Shown here: positions 17,975-26,803 of the stretch, piece after piece
How the letters are laid out: each line of letters starts with the position of its first letter
Numbering within the stretch: position 1 is the first letter of the stretch
Source: Croceibacterium sp. TMG7-5b_MA50
GTDB lineage: Bacteria > Pseudomonadota > Alphaproteobacteria > Sphingomonadales > Sphingomonadaceae
Length of the DNA: 64,000 nucleotides
Assembly: GCF_039830145.1 (NCBI RefSeq)
Contig: NZ_CP156082.1
Coordinates: forward strand, 1,878,001-1,942,000
Direction of reading: 5' to 3'
Translations under genes and position numbers: made by a program
The notes under the pieces: generated by a model
Told to the model about the DNA's origin: nothing
What the model saw: the letters and a program-made list of their open reading frames with translations, nothing else
Database searches by the model: none

Positions 17975-20530
17975 CTAGATCTCCGGCAGCGCCTGCTCGG
18001 CAAAACCCCATCCGGCCAACGCCTTGCCCCGCGCGCGGGCGAGCAGTTGCCGCGTGTCGCCGATGCCGAACGGGTGCGCGTGGTCAAAATCCTTCAGCTC
18101 TCCCCAGGCGATCGGCACCGCCACCGGCGCACCGGCGCGGGCGCGGGCGGAATAAGGCTGCACCGCCGTGCTGCCGCGCTGGTTGCGCAGGTAATCGATG
18201 AAGATCCGGCCAACCCGCTTCGCCTTGCTGAGGTTGGCGGTGAACCGTTCAGGCTCCGCCATGCTCAGCGCCTCGGCGAAGCGCTTGCTGAAATCCTTGT
18301 GCGCGTCCCACGAATGGCCCGGCGTCAGCGGCACCACCACATGCACGCCCTTGCCGCCCGACAGCATGGCAAAGCTGGCAAGGCCGATATCGGCCAGCCG
18401 GTCACGAATGTCGGTCGCGGCCTGCTTCACGTCAGCGAAGGCCAATCCTTCGTCCGGGTCGAGGTCGAACACCATGCGGTCGGGCGCCTCGACATCGGCG
18501 ATCCGGCTGCCCCAGCCATGGAATTCGATTGTGCCCATCTGCACGCAAGCGGCGAGGCCGGCGGCATCCTCGACATACAGGTAATCCTCCGTGCTGCCGT
18601 CCTTCTCCCGGATCGGCACATGGTGGACGTGGTCGCCGAAACTGCCGCTGTCATGCTTCTGGAAGAAACACTTCTTCGCCCGGCCCTGCGGACAGCGGAC
18701 CAGACTGATCGGACGCCCTGCGGCAAAAGGCAGCAGCAGAGGGGCGATCGTGGCATAATAGTCGGCCAGCTCGCCCTTCGTCTGGCCGCTTTCGGGAAAG
18801 ATCACCCGCTCGCGGCTGGATATCCGCACCGCCTCCTCCGCCGGGGCGGGTTCGGGCGTTTCCGGCGCGACATCGGCTACCGGCTTGTCGCCGCGCAGGC
18901 CCAGGAAGCTGCCATGCCGGATCGCGCCCTCCCCAGTGAACTCGGCGAAGGCGACCTCCGCCACCAGCTCCGGCTCCACCCAGGTGACGCCGCGGCTGGC
19001 TACTCGATCCACCTCCGCCGGGGCGGTCTTGCGGGTCAGCTTCGCCATGCGGGCGGCGAGATCATCCAGCGTGGCAGCGTCGAAGCCGGTACCGACATTG
19101 CCCTTGTAGACCAGCTTGCCGCCTTCATGCTGCGCCATCAGCAGGCTGGCGAAGGGCCGCGCCTTGGCGCTCGACTTCTTCCAGCCGATGATGACAAATT
19201 CCTGCCGCCGGGTGCATTTCACCTTCACCCACGCCTTGCCCCGCGTGCTGCTGTACTTGCCGTCGATCCGCTTGGAGATGATGCCCTCCTGCCCGGCGGC
19301 GCACATCGCCGCCAACAGGTTCTCGCCCGCACCGATCACATGATCCGCCACATGGACGGGCGGCTTCGCACCGGCGAGCAGCGCCTCCAGCCGTTCCTTG
19401 CGCTCGATGTTCGTCAGGCCGGTCAGGTCCTCGCCCTCCACCCCCAGCAGGTCGAAGGCGTGGAAGCTCAGCGCATCCTTGTCGGTCTGCGCGCCGTGGC
19501 CACGCTTCAGCACCGCCTGCAGGGTGGAGAAATCGGGATTGCCGTCCTTGCCATAGGCGACGATCTCCCCATCGATCAGGCAGGGCGGCAGGTCCAGCGC
19601 CTGCAACTTGGCCACCAGCGGCCCGAACTTGTCCGTCCAGTCCAGCCCGTTGCGCGTGTACACCACCACCTGCTGCCCGGCGGCGGCGACCAGCGCACGG
19701 TAGCCGTCGAACTTGATTTCGTGCAGCCAGCCATTGCCGGTGGGCACGCTGTCCACCAGCGTGGCGAGTTGGACTTTACGGAAGGCGGGCGGCTTGCCGG
19801 TGGCCTTCCTGCGCTTCATCCCCGGCTTGACCGCTGCCTTGACCTTGCGAGCGTTACGCTTCGCCGCCTGCGTCATCTCCGCGGTGAAGGCATCGCCCTT
19901 CTTGCCCGCCAGCGAGTAGGCACCCGCCGTATCCGCGGCGATCTCCGCCATGGAGCGCCCGGTCAGCACGCTGGTGAGGCCGCGTTCCACCAGCATGTCG
20001 CCTTCCTGCGCATGGGCATCGGCGATCTTGCGCAGCAGCCAGTTCTCGCGCTTCTCCCCCGGGCGGGGCTTCAGCCGGATCAGCAGCCACTCGCCCTGCA
20101 TCCGTTCGCCGTCGATGATGAAGTGCAGGTGCCCCTCGTCCAGGTCCTTGGCACTCTTGCCCGCGATCGGCGCCCAGGTGCCGCGATCCCACAGCATCAC
20201 CGTGCCGCCGCCATATTCGCCCTTGGGGATGACGCCCTCGAACTCGGCATAGGATAGCGGATGATCCTCGGTCCGCACGGCCAGCCGCTTGTCGGCGGGA
20301 TCGGGCGAAGGGCCGCGCGTCACCGCCCAGCTTTTCAGCACGCCGTCGACCTCCAGCCGCAGATCCCAGTGGAGACGGGTGGCGTCATGCTTCTGCACAA
20401 TGAAGCGATTGCCGGTGCCGGGTGCGACTTTTCCCGAAGGTTCAGCCGTCTTTGTAAAATCGCGCTTGCGGTTGTATTCGGCCAGCAGGTCGGCGGCGGG
20501 GTCAGCCTTTTTGCGTGCCCGCGTCGCCAT
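17975..20530 (-). CDS. ligD: ATP-dependent DNA ligase LigD (NHEJ)
   Basis: An 851-residue multifunctional double-strand-break repair enzyme. The order is phosphoesterase (residues 20-190; RLHWDLRLEVDGVLKSWAV, then IPKGEYGGGTVMLWDRG), ATP-dependent ligase (about 225-530; nucleophilic Lys in EIKFDGYRAL near 273) and primase-polymerase (about 560-851; catalytic pair in VFDLDPDEG near 710). Full length and all three activities appear intact. The 3'-phosphoesterase trims ends, the polymerase fills, and the ligase seals with Ku. It starts three bases after the ku stop, so the two form an operon. Confidence 0.96.
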   Translation of the reverse strand: MATRARKKADPAADLLAEYNRKRDFTKTAEPSGKVAPGTGNRFIVQKHDATRLHWDLRLEVDGVLKSWAVTRGPSPDPADKRLAVRTEDHPLSYAEFEGVIPKGEYGGGTVMLWDRGTWAPIAGKSAKDLDEGHLHFIIDGERMQGEWLLIRLKPRPGEKRENWLLRKIADAHAQEGDMLVERGLTSVLTGRSMAEIAADTAGAYSLAGKKGDAFTAEMTQAAKRNARKVKAAVKPGMKRRKATGKPPAFRKVQLATLVDSVPTGNGWLHEIKFDGYRALVAAAGQQVVVYTRNGLDWTDKFGPLVAKLQALDLPPCLIDGEIVAYGKDGNPDFSTLQAVLKRGHGAQTDKDALSFHAFDLLGVEGEDLTGLTNIERKERLEALLAGAKPPVHVADHVIGAGENLLAAMCAAGQEGIISKRIDGKYSSTRGKAWVKVKCTRRQEFVIIGWKKSSAKARPFASLLMAQHEGGKLVYKGNVGTGFDAATLDDLAARMAKLTRKTAPAEVDRVASRGVTWVEPELVAEVAFAEFTGEGAIRHGSFLGLRGDKPVADVAPETPEPAPAEEAVRISSRERVIFPESGQTKGELADYYATIAPLLLPFAAGRPISLVRCPQGRAKKCFFQKHDSGSFGDHVHHVPIREKDGSTEDYLYVEDAAGLAACVQMGTIEFHGWGSRIADVEAPDRMVFDLDPDEGLAFADVKQAATDIRDRLADIGLASFAMLSGGKGVHVVVPLTPGHSWDAHKDFSKRFAEALSMAEPERFTANLSKAKRVGRIFIDYLRNQRGSTAVQPYSARARAGAPVAVPIAWGELKDFDHAHPFGIGDTRQLLARARGKALAGWGFAEQALPEI

Positions 20531-20533
20531 GGC

Positions 20534-21436
20534 TCAGGCGCTCTTGCGGGTGCGGGATGCGGCGGGTTTTTTCGCCGCCACCGCCGGCTTCTTGGCCGCC
20601 GCTTTCTTCGCGGCGGGCTTGGCCGGGGCCTTCTCCGCCCCGGCGCCGCTGCCGACCGATTTCTTCAGCGCCGCCATCAGGTCGATCACGTTGGACTTGC
20701 CCGATGGCTTGCCGTCATCCGGGTCCTCGACGATCCGCTTGTTGCCCTTCGCCTTGGCCTTCTTCTCGATCAGCCGCATCAACGCGTCGGCATAATTGTC
20801 GTGGAAGGTGGCGGCGTTGAAGGGCGCGGTCTTCTTGTCGATCAGCGTGGTGGCAAGGTCCAGCAACTCCGCATCGGGCTTAACATCGTCGATGTCGCTG
20901 AAGAAGGACTGCCCGCCGCGCACCTCATCGGCATAGCGCAGCGTCTCCATCAACAGGCCCTTGCCGCAGGGCTTGATGGCGACCAGCTGCTCCTTGCCGC
21001 GAATGGACAGCTGCCCCAGCGCGATCTTCTTCGCCCGGCGCAGCGCCTCGCGCAGCACGACGAACGCCTCCTCCGCCAGGTCGTCCTGCGGGGCGACGTA
21101 ATACGGCTTTTCGAAATAGAGCGGGTCGATCTCGTGCGCCTCGACGAACTGGACCAGTTCCAGCGTCTTGCGGCTCTCGATCTTGACGCTCTCGATCTCC
21201 TCGTCATCCAGCAGGACGTAATTGCCCTTGGACAACTCGTAGCCCTTGATGATCTCGTCCCGGTCGATCGGGCCGATGCCTTCGACCACCTTTTCGTAGG
21301 AGACGGGCTTGCCGCTGGGTTCGTGGATCTGGCGGAAGCTGATCTTCGACGCGGTCTTCACCGCGGAATAGACCTCCACCGGGATCGACACCAGCGCCAG
21401 ACGGATCTGGCCCTGCCAATAGGCGCGTGCTGCCAT
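20534..21436 (-). CDS. ku: Non-homologous end-joining protein Ku
   Basis: A 300-residue bacterial Ku that binds DNA ends as a ring-shaped homodimer and recruits LigD. The core starts ARAYWQGQIRLALVSIPVEV and contains KPCGKGLLMETLRYADEVRG near 170. The C-terminal 45 residues are a Lys/Ala/Pro-rich tail of repeated AKKPA-type units; such tails extend DNA contacts in other bacteria. It is coupled to ligD three bases downstream. The ATG and part of the ribosome site lie in a strong leader hairpin, described separately. Confidence 0.96.
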   Translation of the reverse strand: MAARAYWQGQIRLALVSIPVEVYSAVKTASKISFRQIHEPSGKPVSYEKVVEGIGPIDRDEIIKGYELSKGNYVLLDDEEIESVKIESRKTLELVQFVEAHEIDPLYFEKPYYVAPQDDLAEEAFVVLREALRRAKKIALGQLSIRGKEQLVAIKPCGKGLLMETLRYADEVRGGQSFFSDIDDVKPDAELLDLATTLIDKKTAPFNAATFHDNYADALMRLIEKKAKAKGNKRIVEDPDDGKPSGKSNVIDLMAALKKSVGSGAGAEKAPAKPAAKKAAAKKPAVAAKKPAASRTRKSA

Positions 21437-21472
21437 GCGCTGACCTCCTTTGCAGGCGAGTCAGCGCATGGC
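21432..21472 (-). promoter_or_regulatory. Perfect 13-bp hairpin containing the ku start codon
   Basis: On the minus strand GCCATGCGCTGAC (21472-21460) is exactly complementary to GTCAGCGCATGGC (21444-21432), with a 15-base loop. The ku ATG (21436-21434) is inside the 3' arm, and the ribosome site AAAGGAGG straddles loop and arm. In the mRNA this would hide the start codon; as DNA it is a 41-bp interrupted palindrome over the start. The sequence is unambiguous; regulation is inference. Confidence 0.6.
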
Positions 21473-21497
21473 GCGGTGAATCGTTTCCGTCAGCCGA

Positions 21498-22520
21498 TCA
21501 GAGGCCCAGCGCCGCCCTGATCGCAGCCCACGACACCAGCTTGAAGTTCTGCGCCGCGGGCTGGTTGTGCCCGTCCTGCGCGATGAACAAGCCCTCCGGA
21601 TAAGCCGGGCCGAAATCGCCGGCGATCACCTCCAGTCCGTCCGTTTCCTCGCTGCCGCCGATCGTGCCGGGCACCACGGCGAAGCGGCCGGTCGGCGCCA
21701 TGTCGGGCAGGCGGAACAGGGCATAGGCATTGTCGCCCTGGCTGCTGGCGACCAGCCAGCCGCCATTTGCGTCTTCCGGCACCAGGCCCAAGCCTTCGAC
21801 ATCGGCGACGAGGTAGCGATTGTCGACCGCGGCGACCATCTCGCCCGTCCCTGCGCCGGAACGGAAGCGCCAGATGCCGGCATCCTCCTCCCCCACATAC
21901 AGCGTGCCGTCGCGATGATCGACCACGCAGCCTTCGGGCTGGGTCGCGACCTTCAGCGTGCGCAGATTCTCCGCCGTCAGCGTGGCGCCCAGCGTGATCC
22001 GCTGTTCGTAGATCGCGCCTTCCTTCACCGGGCTGTAGATCAGCAGCGTACCATCGCGGCCGGTGGCGCACATGCCATAAGCCTCCCCCGCGCCGACCGG
22101 GAGGATCGCCAGCTGGGTCAGGGTGGCCGTTGCGGGATCGAGGCGGAACAGCTGCGCCTTGGCCGCGGTCACGTCGTTGCGGTCGCTGGCGATGACGATG
22201 ATGCCCTGCTGCCCCATGTCTACCAGGTCGACATTGTTGACCCGGCCGCTATCCGTGAAGCTGCGGATCGCCCCATCCAGGCCATAGACATACAGGCCCG
22301 CCTTCTTGTCGGTCGCCACGATCAGGCTGGCGGCGGGGTTCGCCGCATTGCGCCAGATCGCCGGATCGTCCGCCGCGTCGGCATTGTTGGTGCCGACGGG
22401 CGCGGTCTCGCCTGTCGCGGTGACGGGCACCGGCGGCAGGCCGGTGATCGCCGGCGTCGTTGCGCAGGCCCCGGCCAGCATGGGCAGCAGCCCGGCGGCA
22501 AACAACGGCAATACCCGCAT
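21498..22520 (-). CDS. Beta-propeller phytase, lipoprotein
   Basis: A 340-residue calcium-dependent 3-phytase of the six-bladed propeller type, which releases phosphate from inositol hexakisphosphate. The leader ends with lipobox LAGAC (Cys near 19). Family motifs include DAADDPAIWRN near 48, ATDKKAGLYVYGLDG near 70 and QPEGCVVDHRDGTLYVGEED near 190-210. It overlaps the upstream TonB-receptor gene by one base group (TGATG), so release and uptake functions are translated together. It is probably anchored in the outer membrane or periplasm. Confidence 0.9.
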   Translation of the reverse strand: MRVLPLFAAGLLPMLAGACATTPAITGLPPVPVTATGETAPVGTNNADAADDPAIWRNAANPAASLIVATDKKAGLYVYGLDGAIRSFTDSGRVNNVDLVDMGQQGIIVIASDRNDVTAAKAQLFRLDPATATLTQLAILPVGAGEAYGMCATGRDGTLLIYSPVKEGAIYEQRITLGATLTAENLRTLKVATQPEGCVVDHRDGTLYVGEEDAGIWRFRSGAGTGEMVAAVDNRYLVADVEGLGLVPEDANGGWLVASSQGDNAYALFRLPDMAPTGRFAVVPGTIGGSEETDGLEVIAGDFGPAYPEGLFIAQDGHNQPAAQNFKLVSWAAIRAALGL

Positions 22521-25336
22521 CAGAAGCTCACCCGCATGCCGGCCTTCATGGTCCAGTTGTATTCCTCGTACTGCAGCAGGTTACGCCGCTGGGCGACGTT
22601 GTTGTAGGCGAAGTACTTGGCGTTGTTGATGTTGATCCAGTCATAGAACAGCTGGATGCGGTCGCTTGCGCGGTAGCGGACGGTCAGGTCCACCTGGAAG
22701 TGGTTGTCGACGATGCGATCCTCCTCCGCCGTGGCGCCCAGCTCGTCCAGGTACTTGTCGCGGTACGTTCCCGCCAAGCGGAAGGAGACCGGCCCCTTGT
22801 CGTAGCCGAGCGCGGCGTTGAAGGTGTGGCGGCTCGTCGACGGCAGCGTGATCTGCCGCAGATTGGCCGGATCGCCATCCACCGGCACGTCGCCGGTCGC
22901 GTCCGTCCAGGTATAGTTCAACTGCGTGATCAGGCCGTCCAGCGCACCGGGCAGCATGGTCCATTGCTGCGCGAAGCCGACCTCCACGCCATAGATCGTG
23001 GCGCTGTCGCCGTTGATCGGCAGCGTCGCCTCGTCCACCGGTACGCCGGCATATTCGGTTTCCTGGATCAGCGTGTCGACGATGTAGTCCTTAACGTCCT
23101 TGTAGAAACCAGCCACCGTCAGCGCGCCGTTGCTGGTCATGTACCATTCGGCGGAGGCATCGAAGTTCCATGCGCGATACGGGCGCAGGTTGGGATTGCC
23201 GAACTCGCCCTCGCGCTCGCCGCCATCCGATTCCTCGATCACGAACCGGGGCGCCAGTTGCGCCAGGCCCGGCCGCACCAGCGAGCGGTAGCCCGCGGCG
23301 CGCAGCACCAGGTCTTCGCTGGCTTCGAACCGTACGTTCAGGCTGGGCAGCCACTGGTCGTAATCGCGCTGGAACAGCACGGGGGCCACGGTCACGGTAT
23401 CCTCGTCCTCGCCCTCGATCAGGGTGACGGTGTTGCCGCGGATGACGTTGTCGGTCCGTTCGTAGCGGACACCGCCGATCACGCGCAGCGTGTCGCTGTC
23501 CCACCGCCCCAGCAGGTAACCGGCGGCGATATCCTCCTTGATGGAGTAATCGGACGCCGCACTGTCTAACGCGGTATCGACCGGCTCCACCTCGAATGCG
23601 TCGTTGTTCGCCGCCAGGAAGCGGCGCGGCGACAGCTTGTCGACCACCGGCCCCATGTCGACCAGGCGGTAGGTCTGCCGGCCACCGAAATCGGCGAGCG
23701 TGATGTCCGCCCCTTCGATATGGGTGGTGTTGTTGTTGTACCGCTTGTCGCGCCAGCGCATCTTGCCGCCCGCCTGCACGGTGAAGCTGCCGCCCGCCAT
23801 GGGGAAGCTGCGGGCGACGTCCAGCCGCCCGGCCCATTCGGTATCCTCCGCATCGGACAGGCTGGTGATCTGCACCTCGTCCAGTTCGTAGGACGAAGGG
23901 TCGAGGGCGTCGTTCGGCCCGGCAGCGATCGAATAGATCGGCACGCGCACGTCGCTGTAGTCGGCGTTCACCGCCAGCCCTTCTCCGGCGTAGTCGCGGG
24001 CGAAGGTGATCGGGTCGATGGAGCCGTCCTCCAGTTCCGTCGACCGGGCCCAGCTGCCCGAATATTCAACATGCCAGGTGTCGGTGTCGGTCTCGCCGCC
24101 GACCACCACGGTGCGGACGCGCTGCGTCTCGAAGCGGTCCTTCAGGTCGCGCTCGATCGTCAGCTCATATTCGTCATCCGGGCTGGCGGCATCGCCATCG
24201 GCGAAGGTGACGCCGGTCGCGCCATTGGCGGTCACGAACGCATCACCCGTGCCGAAGATGGTACGGCGGCGGTACTCGTGATCCTCGAACTGGCTGTACA
24301 GGCCGCGGGCATACAGCGTGGTGGTGTCCGTCGCGCGCAGGTCAAGGTTCAGCGAGGCGCTGGTCCGTTCGCGCTGCACGTCGTAGTCGCGGTATTCCAG
24401 CCCTTCGGCATAGATCGCGCCGTCGTCACCCTCGACCCAGTCCTCCGCCTCGACATTGTCGCTTTCGAAGCGGCGCTGGTAATAGGACAGGCCGCCGCTA
24501 ATCCCGAAATCGGGCGTGACGCGCACGGCGAAGTCGACCGCGCCCTTGGGCGTCACTTCACCGACATAATCGTTGTAGCTCGCCTCCGCAGAGACGTTCA
24601 GCGCATCGCGACGGCGGGCGAAGGCGCTGGTCGTCTCGATATCGATGGACGCGCCGATCGTGTCGGCATCCATGTCCGGGGTCAGCGACTTGGTGATCTC
24701 CACGCTCTGGATCACATCGCTGCTGATGACGTCCAGCGCCACGCCCCGAATGTCACCCTCGGGCGAAGGCACCCGCACACCGTTCAGCGTGGTGGAGTTG
24801 AGGTTGGGGTCGAGCCCGCGGACGGAGACGAAGCGCCCCTCCCCCTGATCGTTCAGCACGTTGATGCCGGGCAGGCGGCGGATCGATTCCGCGACGTTCT
24901 GGTCGGGGAATTGCCCGATCGCGTCGCGCGTCAGCACGTCGCTGACCCGGTCGTTCTCCCGCTTGCGCGACAGGGCGCTGGCCTGGTTCGCGCCATAGCC
25001 GGTGACCAGGATCGCACGATCCGCGTTGCCCAGCGCGAAGTCGGCGCGCACGGTGCCGGTGGCCGGCACGGTCAGGGTCAGTTCCTGCGTTGGCGCGCCG
25101 ACATAGGTGGCGACCAGCGTATAGGTACCCGCGGGCACTTCACCGAAGAGGAAGGATCCGTCCGCACCCGTCACCGCCTCTCGCCCAAGCTCGGCGATGC
25201 GGATGTTCGCGGACCGCAGCGCGATCGTGTCGGTGGCGTCCGTCACCGTACCGGCGACTTCCCCGGCGATCGCCGGCGCGGCGATCAGTGCAAGGGCGAT
25301 GCTGCTGCTGGCCAGCAGCGGGCGGATAAGATGCAT
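22520..25336 (-). CDS. TonB-dependent outer-membrane receptor, phytase-linked
   Basis: A 938-residue receptor. A signal peptide (SSIALALIAAPAIA) is followed by a carboxypeptidase-like regulatory domain (about 27-105; AVTGADGSFLFGEVPAGTY), a plug (about 115-240; DQNVAESIRRLPGINVLND, RFVSVRGLDPNLNSTTLNGV) and a 22-strand barrel ending in the aromatic GMRVSF. The leading domain is typical of receptors for glycans and other large substrates in sphingomonads and Caulobacter. The overlapping phytase gene suggests import of phytate or a breakdown product. A PHO-box-like site lies 68 bases before the start. Confidence 0.93.
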   Translation of the reverse strand: MHLIRPLLASSSIALALIAAPAIAGEVAGTVTDATDTIALRSANIRIAELGREAVTGADGSFLFGEVPAGTYTLVATYVGAPTQELTLTVPATGTVRADFALGNADRAILVTGYGANQASALSRKRENDRVSDVLTRDAIGQFPDQNVAESIRRLPGINVLNDQGEGRFVSVRGLDPNLNSTTLNGVRVPSPEGDIRGVALDVISSDVIQSVEITKSLTPDMDADTIGASIDIETTSAFARRRDALNVSAEASYNDYVGEVTPKGAVDFAVRVTPDFGISGGLSYYQRRFESDNVEAEDWVEGDDGAIYAEGLEYRDYDVQRERTSASLNLDLRATDTTTLYARGLYSQFEDHEYRRRTIFGTGDAFVTANGATGVTFADGDAASPDDEYELTIERDLKDRFETQRVRTVVVGGETDTDTWHVEYSGSWARSTELEDGSIDPITFARDYAGEGLAVNADYSDVRVPIYSIAAGPNDALDPSSYELDEVQITSLSDAEDTEWAGRLDVARSFPMAGGSFTVQAGGKMRWRDKRYNNNTTHIEGADITLADFGGRQTYRLVDMGPVVDKLSPRRFLAANNDAFEVEPVDTALDSAASDYSIKEDIAAGYLLGRWDSDTLRVIGGVRYERTDNVIRGNTVTLIEGEDEDTVTVAPVLFQRDYDQWLPSLNVRFEASEDLVLRAAGYRSLVRPGLAQLAPRFVIEESDGGEREGEFGNPNLRPYRAWNFDASAEWYMTSNGALTVAGFYKDVKDYIVDTLIQETEYAGVPVDEATLPINGDSATIYGVEVGFAQQWTMLPGALDGLITQLNYTWTDATGDVPVDGDPANLRQITLPSTSRHTFNAALGYDKGPVSFRLAGTYRDKYLDELGATAEEDRIVDNHFQVDLTVRYRASDRIQLFYDWININNAKYFAYNNVAQRRNLLQYEEYNWTMKAGMRVSF

Positions 25337-25403
25337 GTGCGTGTTCCCCGATCCAATGACCGGGGCCGCTAACCAGCATCAATGACGGTTACGGGGCAGA
25401 ACC

Positions 25404-25421
25404 ATTACCGATTTATGGCAG
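25404..25421 (-). promoter_or_regulatory. Candidate PHO box before the TonB receptor-phytase operon
   Basis: The minus-strand sequence CTGCCATAAATCGGTAAT matches the classical PhoB site CTGTCATAAATCTGTCAT at 15 of 18 positions, including the spacing of the two half-sites. It lies 68 bases before the receptor ATG, in a suitable place for activation. The match is counted directly; PhoB binding is inference, supported by phytase being a phosphate-scavenging enzyme. Confidence 0.6.
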
Positions 25422-25455
25422 CGGATGGGTGTTGCTGCACTGCACCACCCATCCG
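25422..25455 (-). terminator. Hairpin after hslU
   Basis: CGGATGGGTG (25422-25431) and CACCCATCCG (25446-25455) form a perfect 10-bp stem with a 14-base loop, starting 14 bases after the hslU stop in the direction of hslU transcription. No T-run follows on the minus strand, so termination, if any, would be weak or Rho-assisted. It directly abuts the candidate PHO box and would insulate the receptor operon from hslU. Confidence 0.5.
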
Positions 25456-25468
25456 TTCCAGCGAGAGG

Positions 25469-26770
25469 TCAGAGGATGTACTTGCTGAGGTCGGCATTGC
25501 CGGCCAGCTCGCCCAGCTTCTCCGCCACATATGCCTCGTCGATGGTCACCGTCTCGCCCCGGCGATCCTCCGCCTCGAAGCTCAGCTCCTCGAACAGCTT
25601 CTCCATCACCGTCTGCAGGCGGCGGGCGCCGATGTTCTCGACGCTCTCGTTCACCTGCGCGGCGATCCGCGCGATCGCGTCCACCGCCCCCGGGGTGATC
25701 TCCACCTGCAATTCCTCGGTCCCCAGCAGGGCGCGATACTGCGACACCAGATTGGCGCGCGTGTCGGACAGGATGGCGACGAAATCCGCCTCCGTCAGCG
25801 CCTTCAGCTCGACCCGGATCGGCAGGCGGCCCTGCAATTCGGGCAGCATGTCGGCGGGCTTGGCCACATGGAACGCGCCGCTGGCGATGAACAGCACATG
25901 GTCGGTCTTCATCGGCCCATGCTTGGTCGATACGGTCGTCCCCTCGATCAGCGGCAGCAGGTCGCGCTGCACGCCTTCCCGGCTGACGGAGCCGCCGCGC
26001 ACGTCGCTGACCGCGATCTTGTCGATCTCGTCCAGGAAGACGATGCCGTTCGTCTCGGCAGCGGTGATGGCGGAGCGGGCGACATCGTCCTGGTCCATCC
26101 GCTTCTCGGACTCCTCGTCCACCAGCTTGTCCCAGGCATCGGGCACGCGCAGCTTGCGGCGCTTCATCGGCGTCTTGCCAAATGCCTTGCCCATCATGTC
26201 GCCCAGATTGATCATGCCGACGCCGCCGCCCATGCCGGGGATCTCCATCGGCATGGCGGGGGCTTCCTCCACCTCGATCTCGACCTCAACCTCGTTCATG
26301 GCGTTTTCGGTGATGCGGCGGCGGAAGCTCTCGCGCGTCGCCTCGCTGGCGCTGTCGCCGACCAGCGCGTTCAGCAGGCGCTCCATCGCGGCCTTGCTGG
26401 CGGCCTCGCGCACGGACTCACGCCGGCGCTCCTTCTCCAGCCGGATCGCCTCCTCCACCAGGTCGCGGGCGATCTGCTCCACGTCGCGGCCGACATAGCC
26501 GACTTCGGTGAACTTGGTCGCCTCCACCTTCACGAACGGGGCATCGGCCAGCTTCGCCAGTCGGCGGCTGATCTCCGTCTTGCCGCAGCCCGTGGGCCCG
26601 ATCATCAGGATGTTCTTGGGCGTAACCTCGTCGCGCAGCTCGGCCGGCAGGCGCTGGCGGCGCCAGCGATTGCGCAACGCGACGGCGACGGCGCGCTTCG
26701 CCTCCCGCTGGCCGATGATGTGTTCGTCGAGGGCGGAAACGATCGCCTTGGGCGTCAGATTGTCATTCAT
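25469..26770 (-). CDS. hslU: ATP-dependent protease ATPase subunit HslU
   Basis: A 433-residue AAA+ unfoldase that feeds substrates into the HslV peptidase. It has Walker [18 protein letters not shown] near 58-75, Walker [12 protein letters not shown] near 245 and the C-terminal LSKYIL that docks into HslV. The variable I-domain between the Walker motifs contains an acidic/Met-rich stretch ([20 protein letters not shown]). The N-terminal [20 protein letters not shown] is standard. It lies downstream of hslV but is separated from it by an oxidoreductase gene. Confidence 0.97.
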   Translation of the reverse strand: MNDNLTPKAIVSALDEHIIGQREAKRAVAVALRNRWRRQRLPAELRDEVTPKNILMIGPTGCGKTEISRRLAKLADAPFVKVEATKFTEVGYVGRDVEQIARDLVEEAIRLEKERRRESVREAASKAAMERLLNALVGDSASEATRESFRRRITENAMNEVEVEIEVEEAPAMPMEIPGMGGGVGMINLGDMMGKAFGKTPMKRRKLRVPDAWDKLVDEESEKRMDQDDVARSAITAAETNGIVFLDEIDKIAVSDVRGGSVSREGVQRDLLPLIEGTTVSTKHGPMKTDHVLFIASGAFHVAKPADMLPELQGRLPIRVELKALTEADFVAILSDTRANLVSQYRALLGTEELQVEITPGAVDAIARIAAQVNESVENIGARRLQTVMEKLFEELSFEAEDRRGETVTIDEAYVAEKLGELAGNADLSKYIL

Positions 26771-26803
26771 CGCGGGCGAAATTGGGGTGGCGCCCGACCG
26801 GGT

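Noticed and set aside
17954-20257. 767-codon plus-strand frame opposite ligD
   Set aside because: ligD has all catalytic motifs and an operon partner. The opposite frame is rich in Arg, His, Gln and Ala with no domain.
23720-25372. 550-codon plus-strand frame opposite the TonB receptor
   Set aside because: The receptor is complete with signal, plug and barrel. The opposite frame is a shadow.
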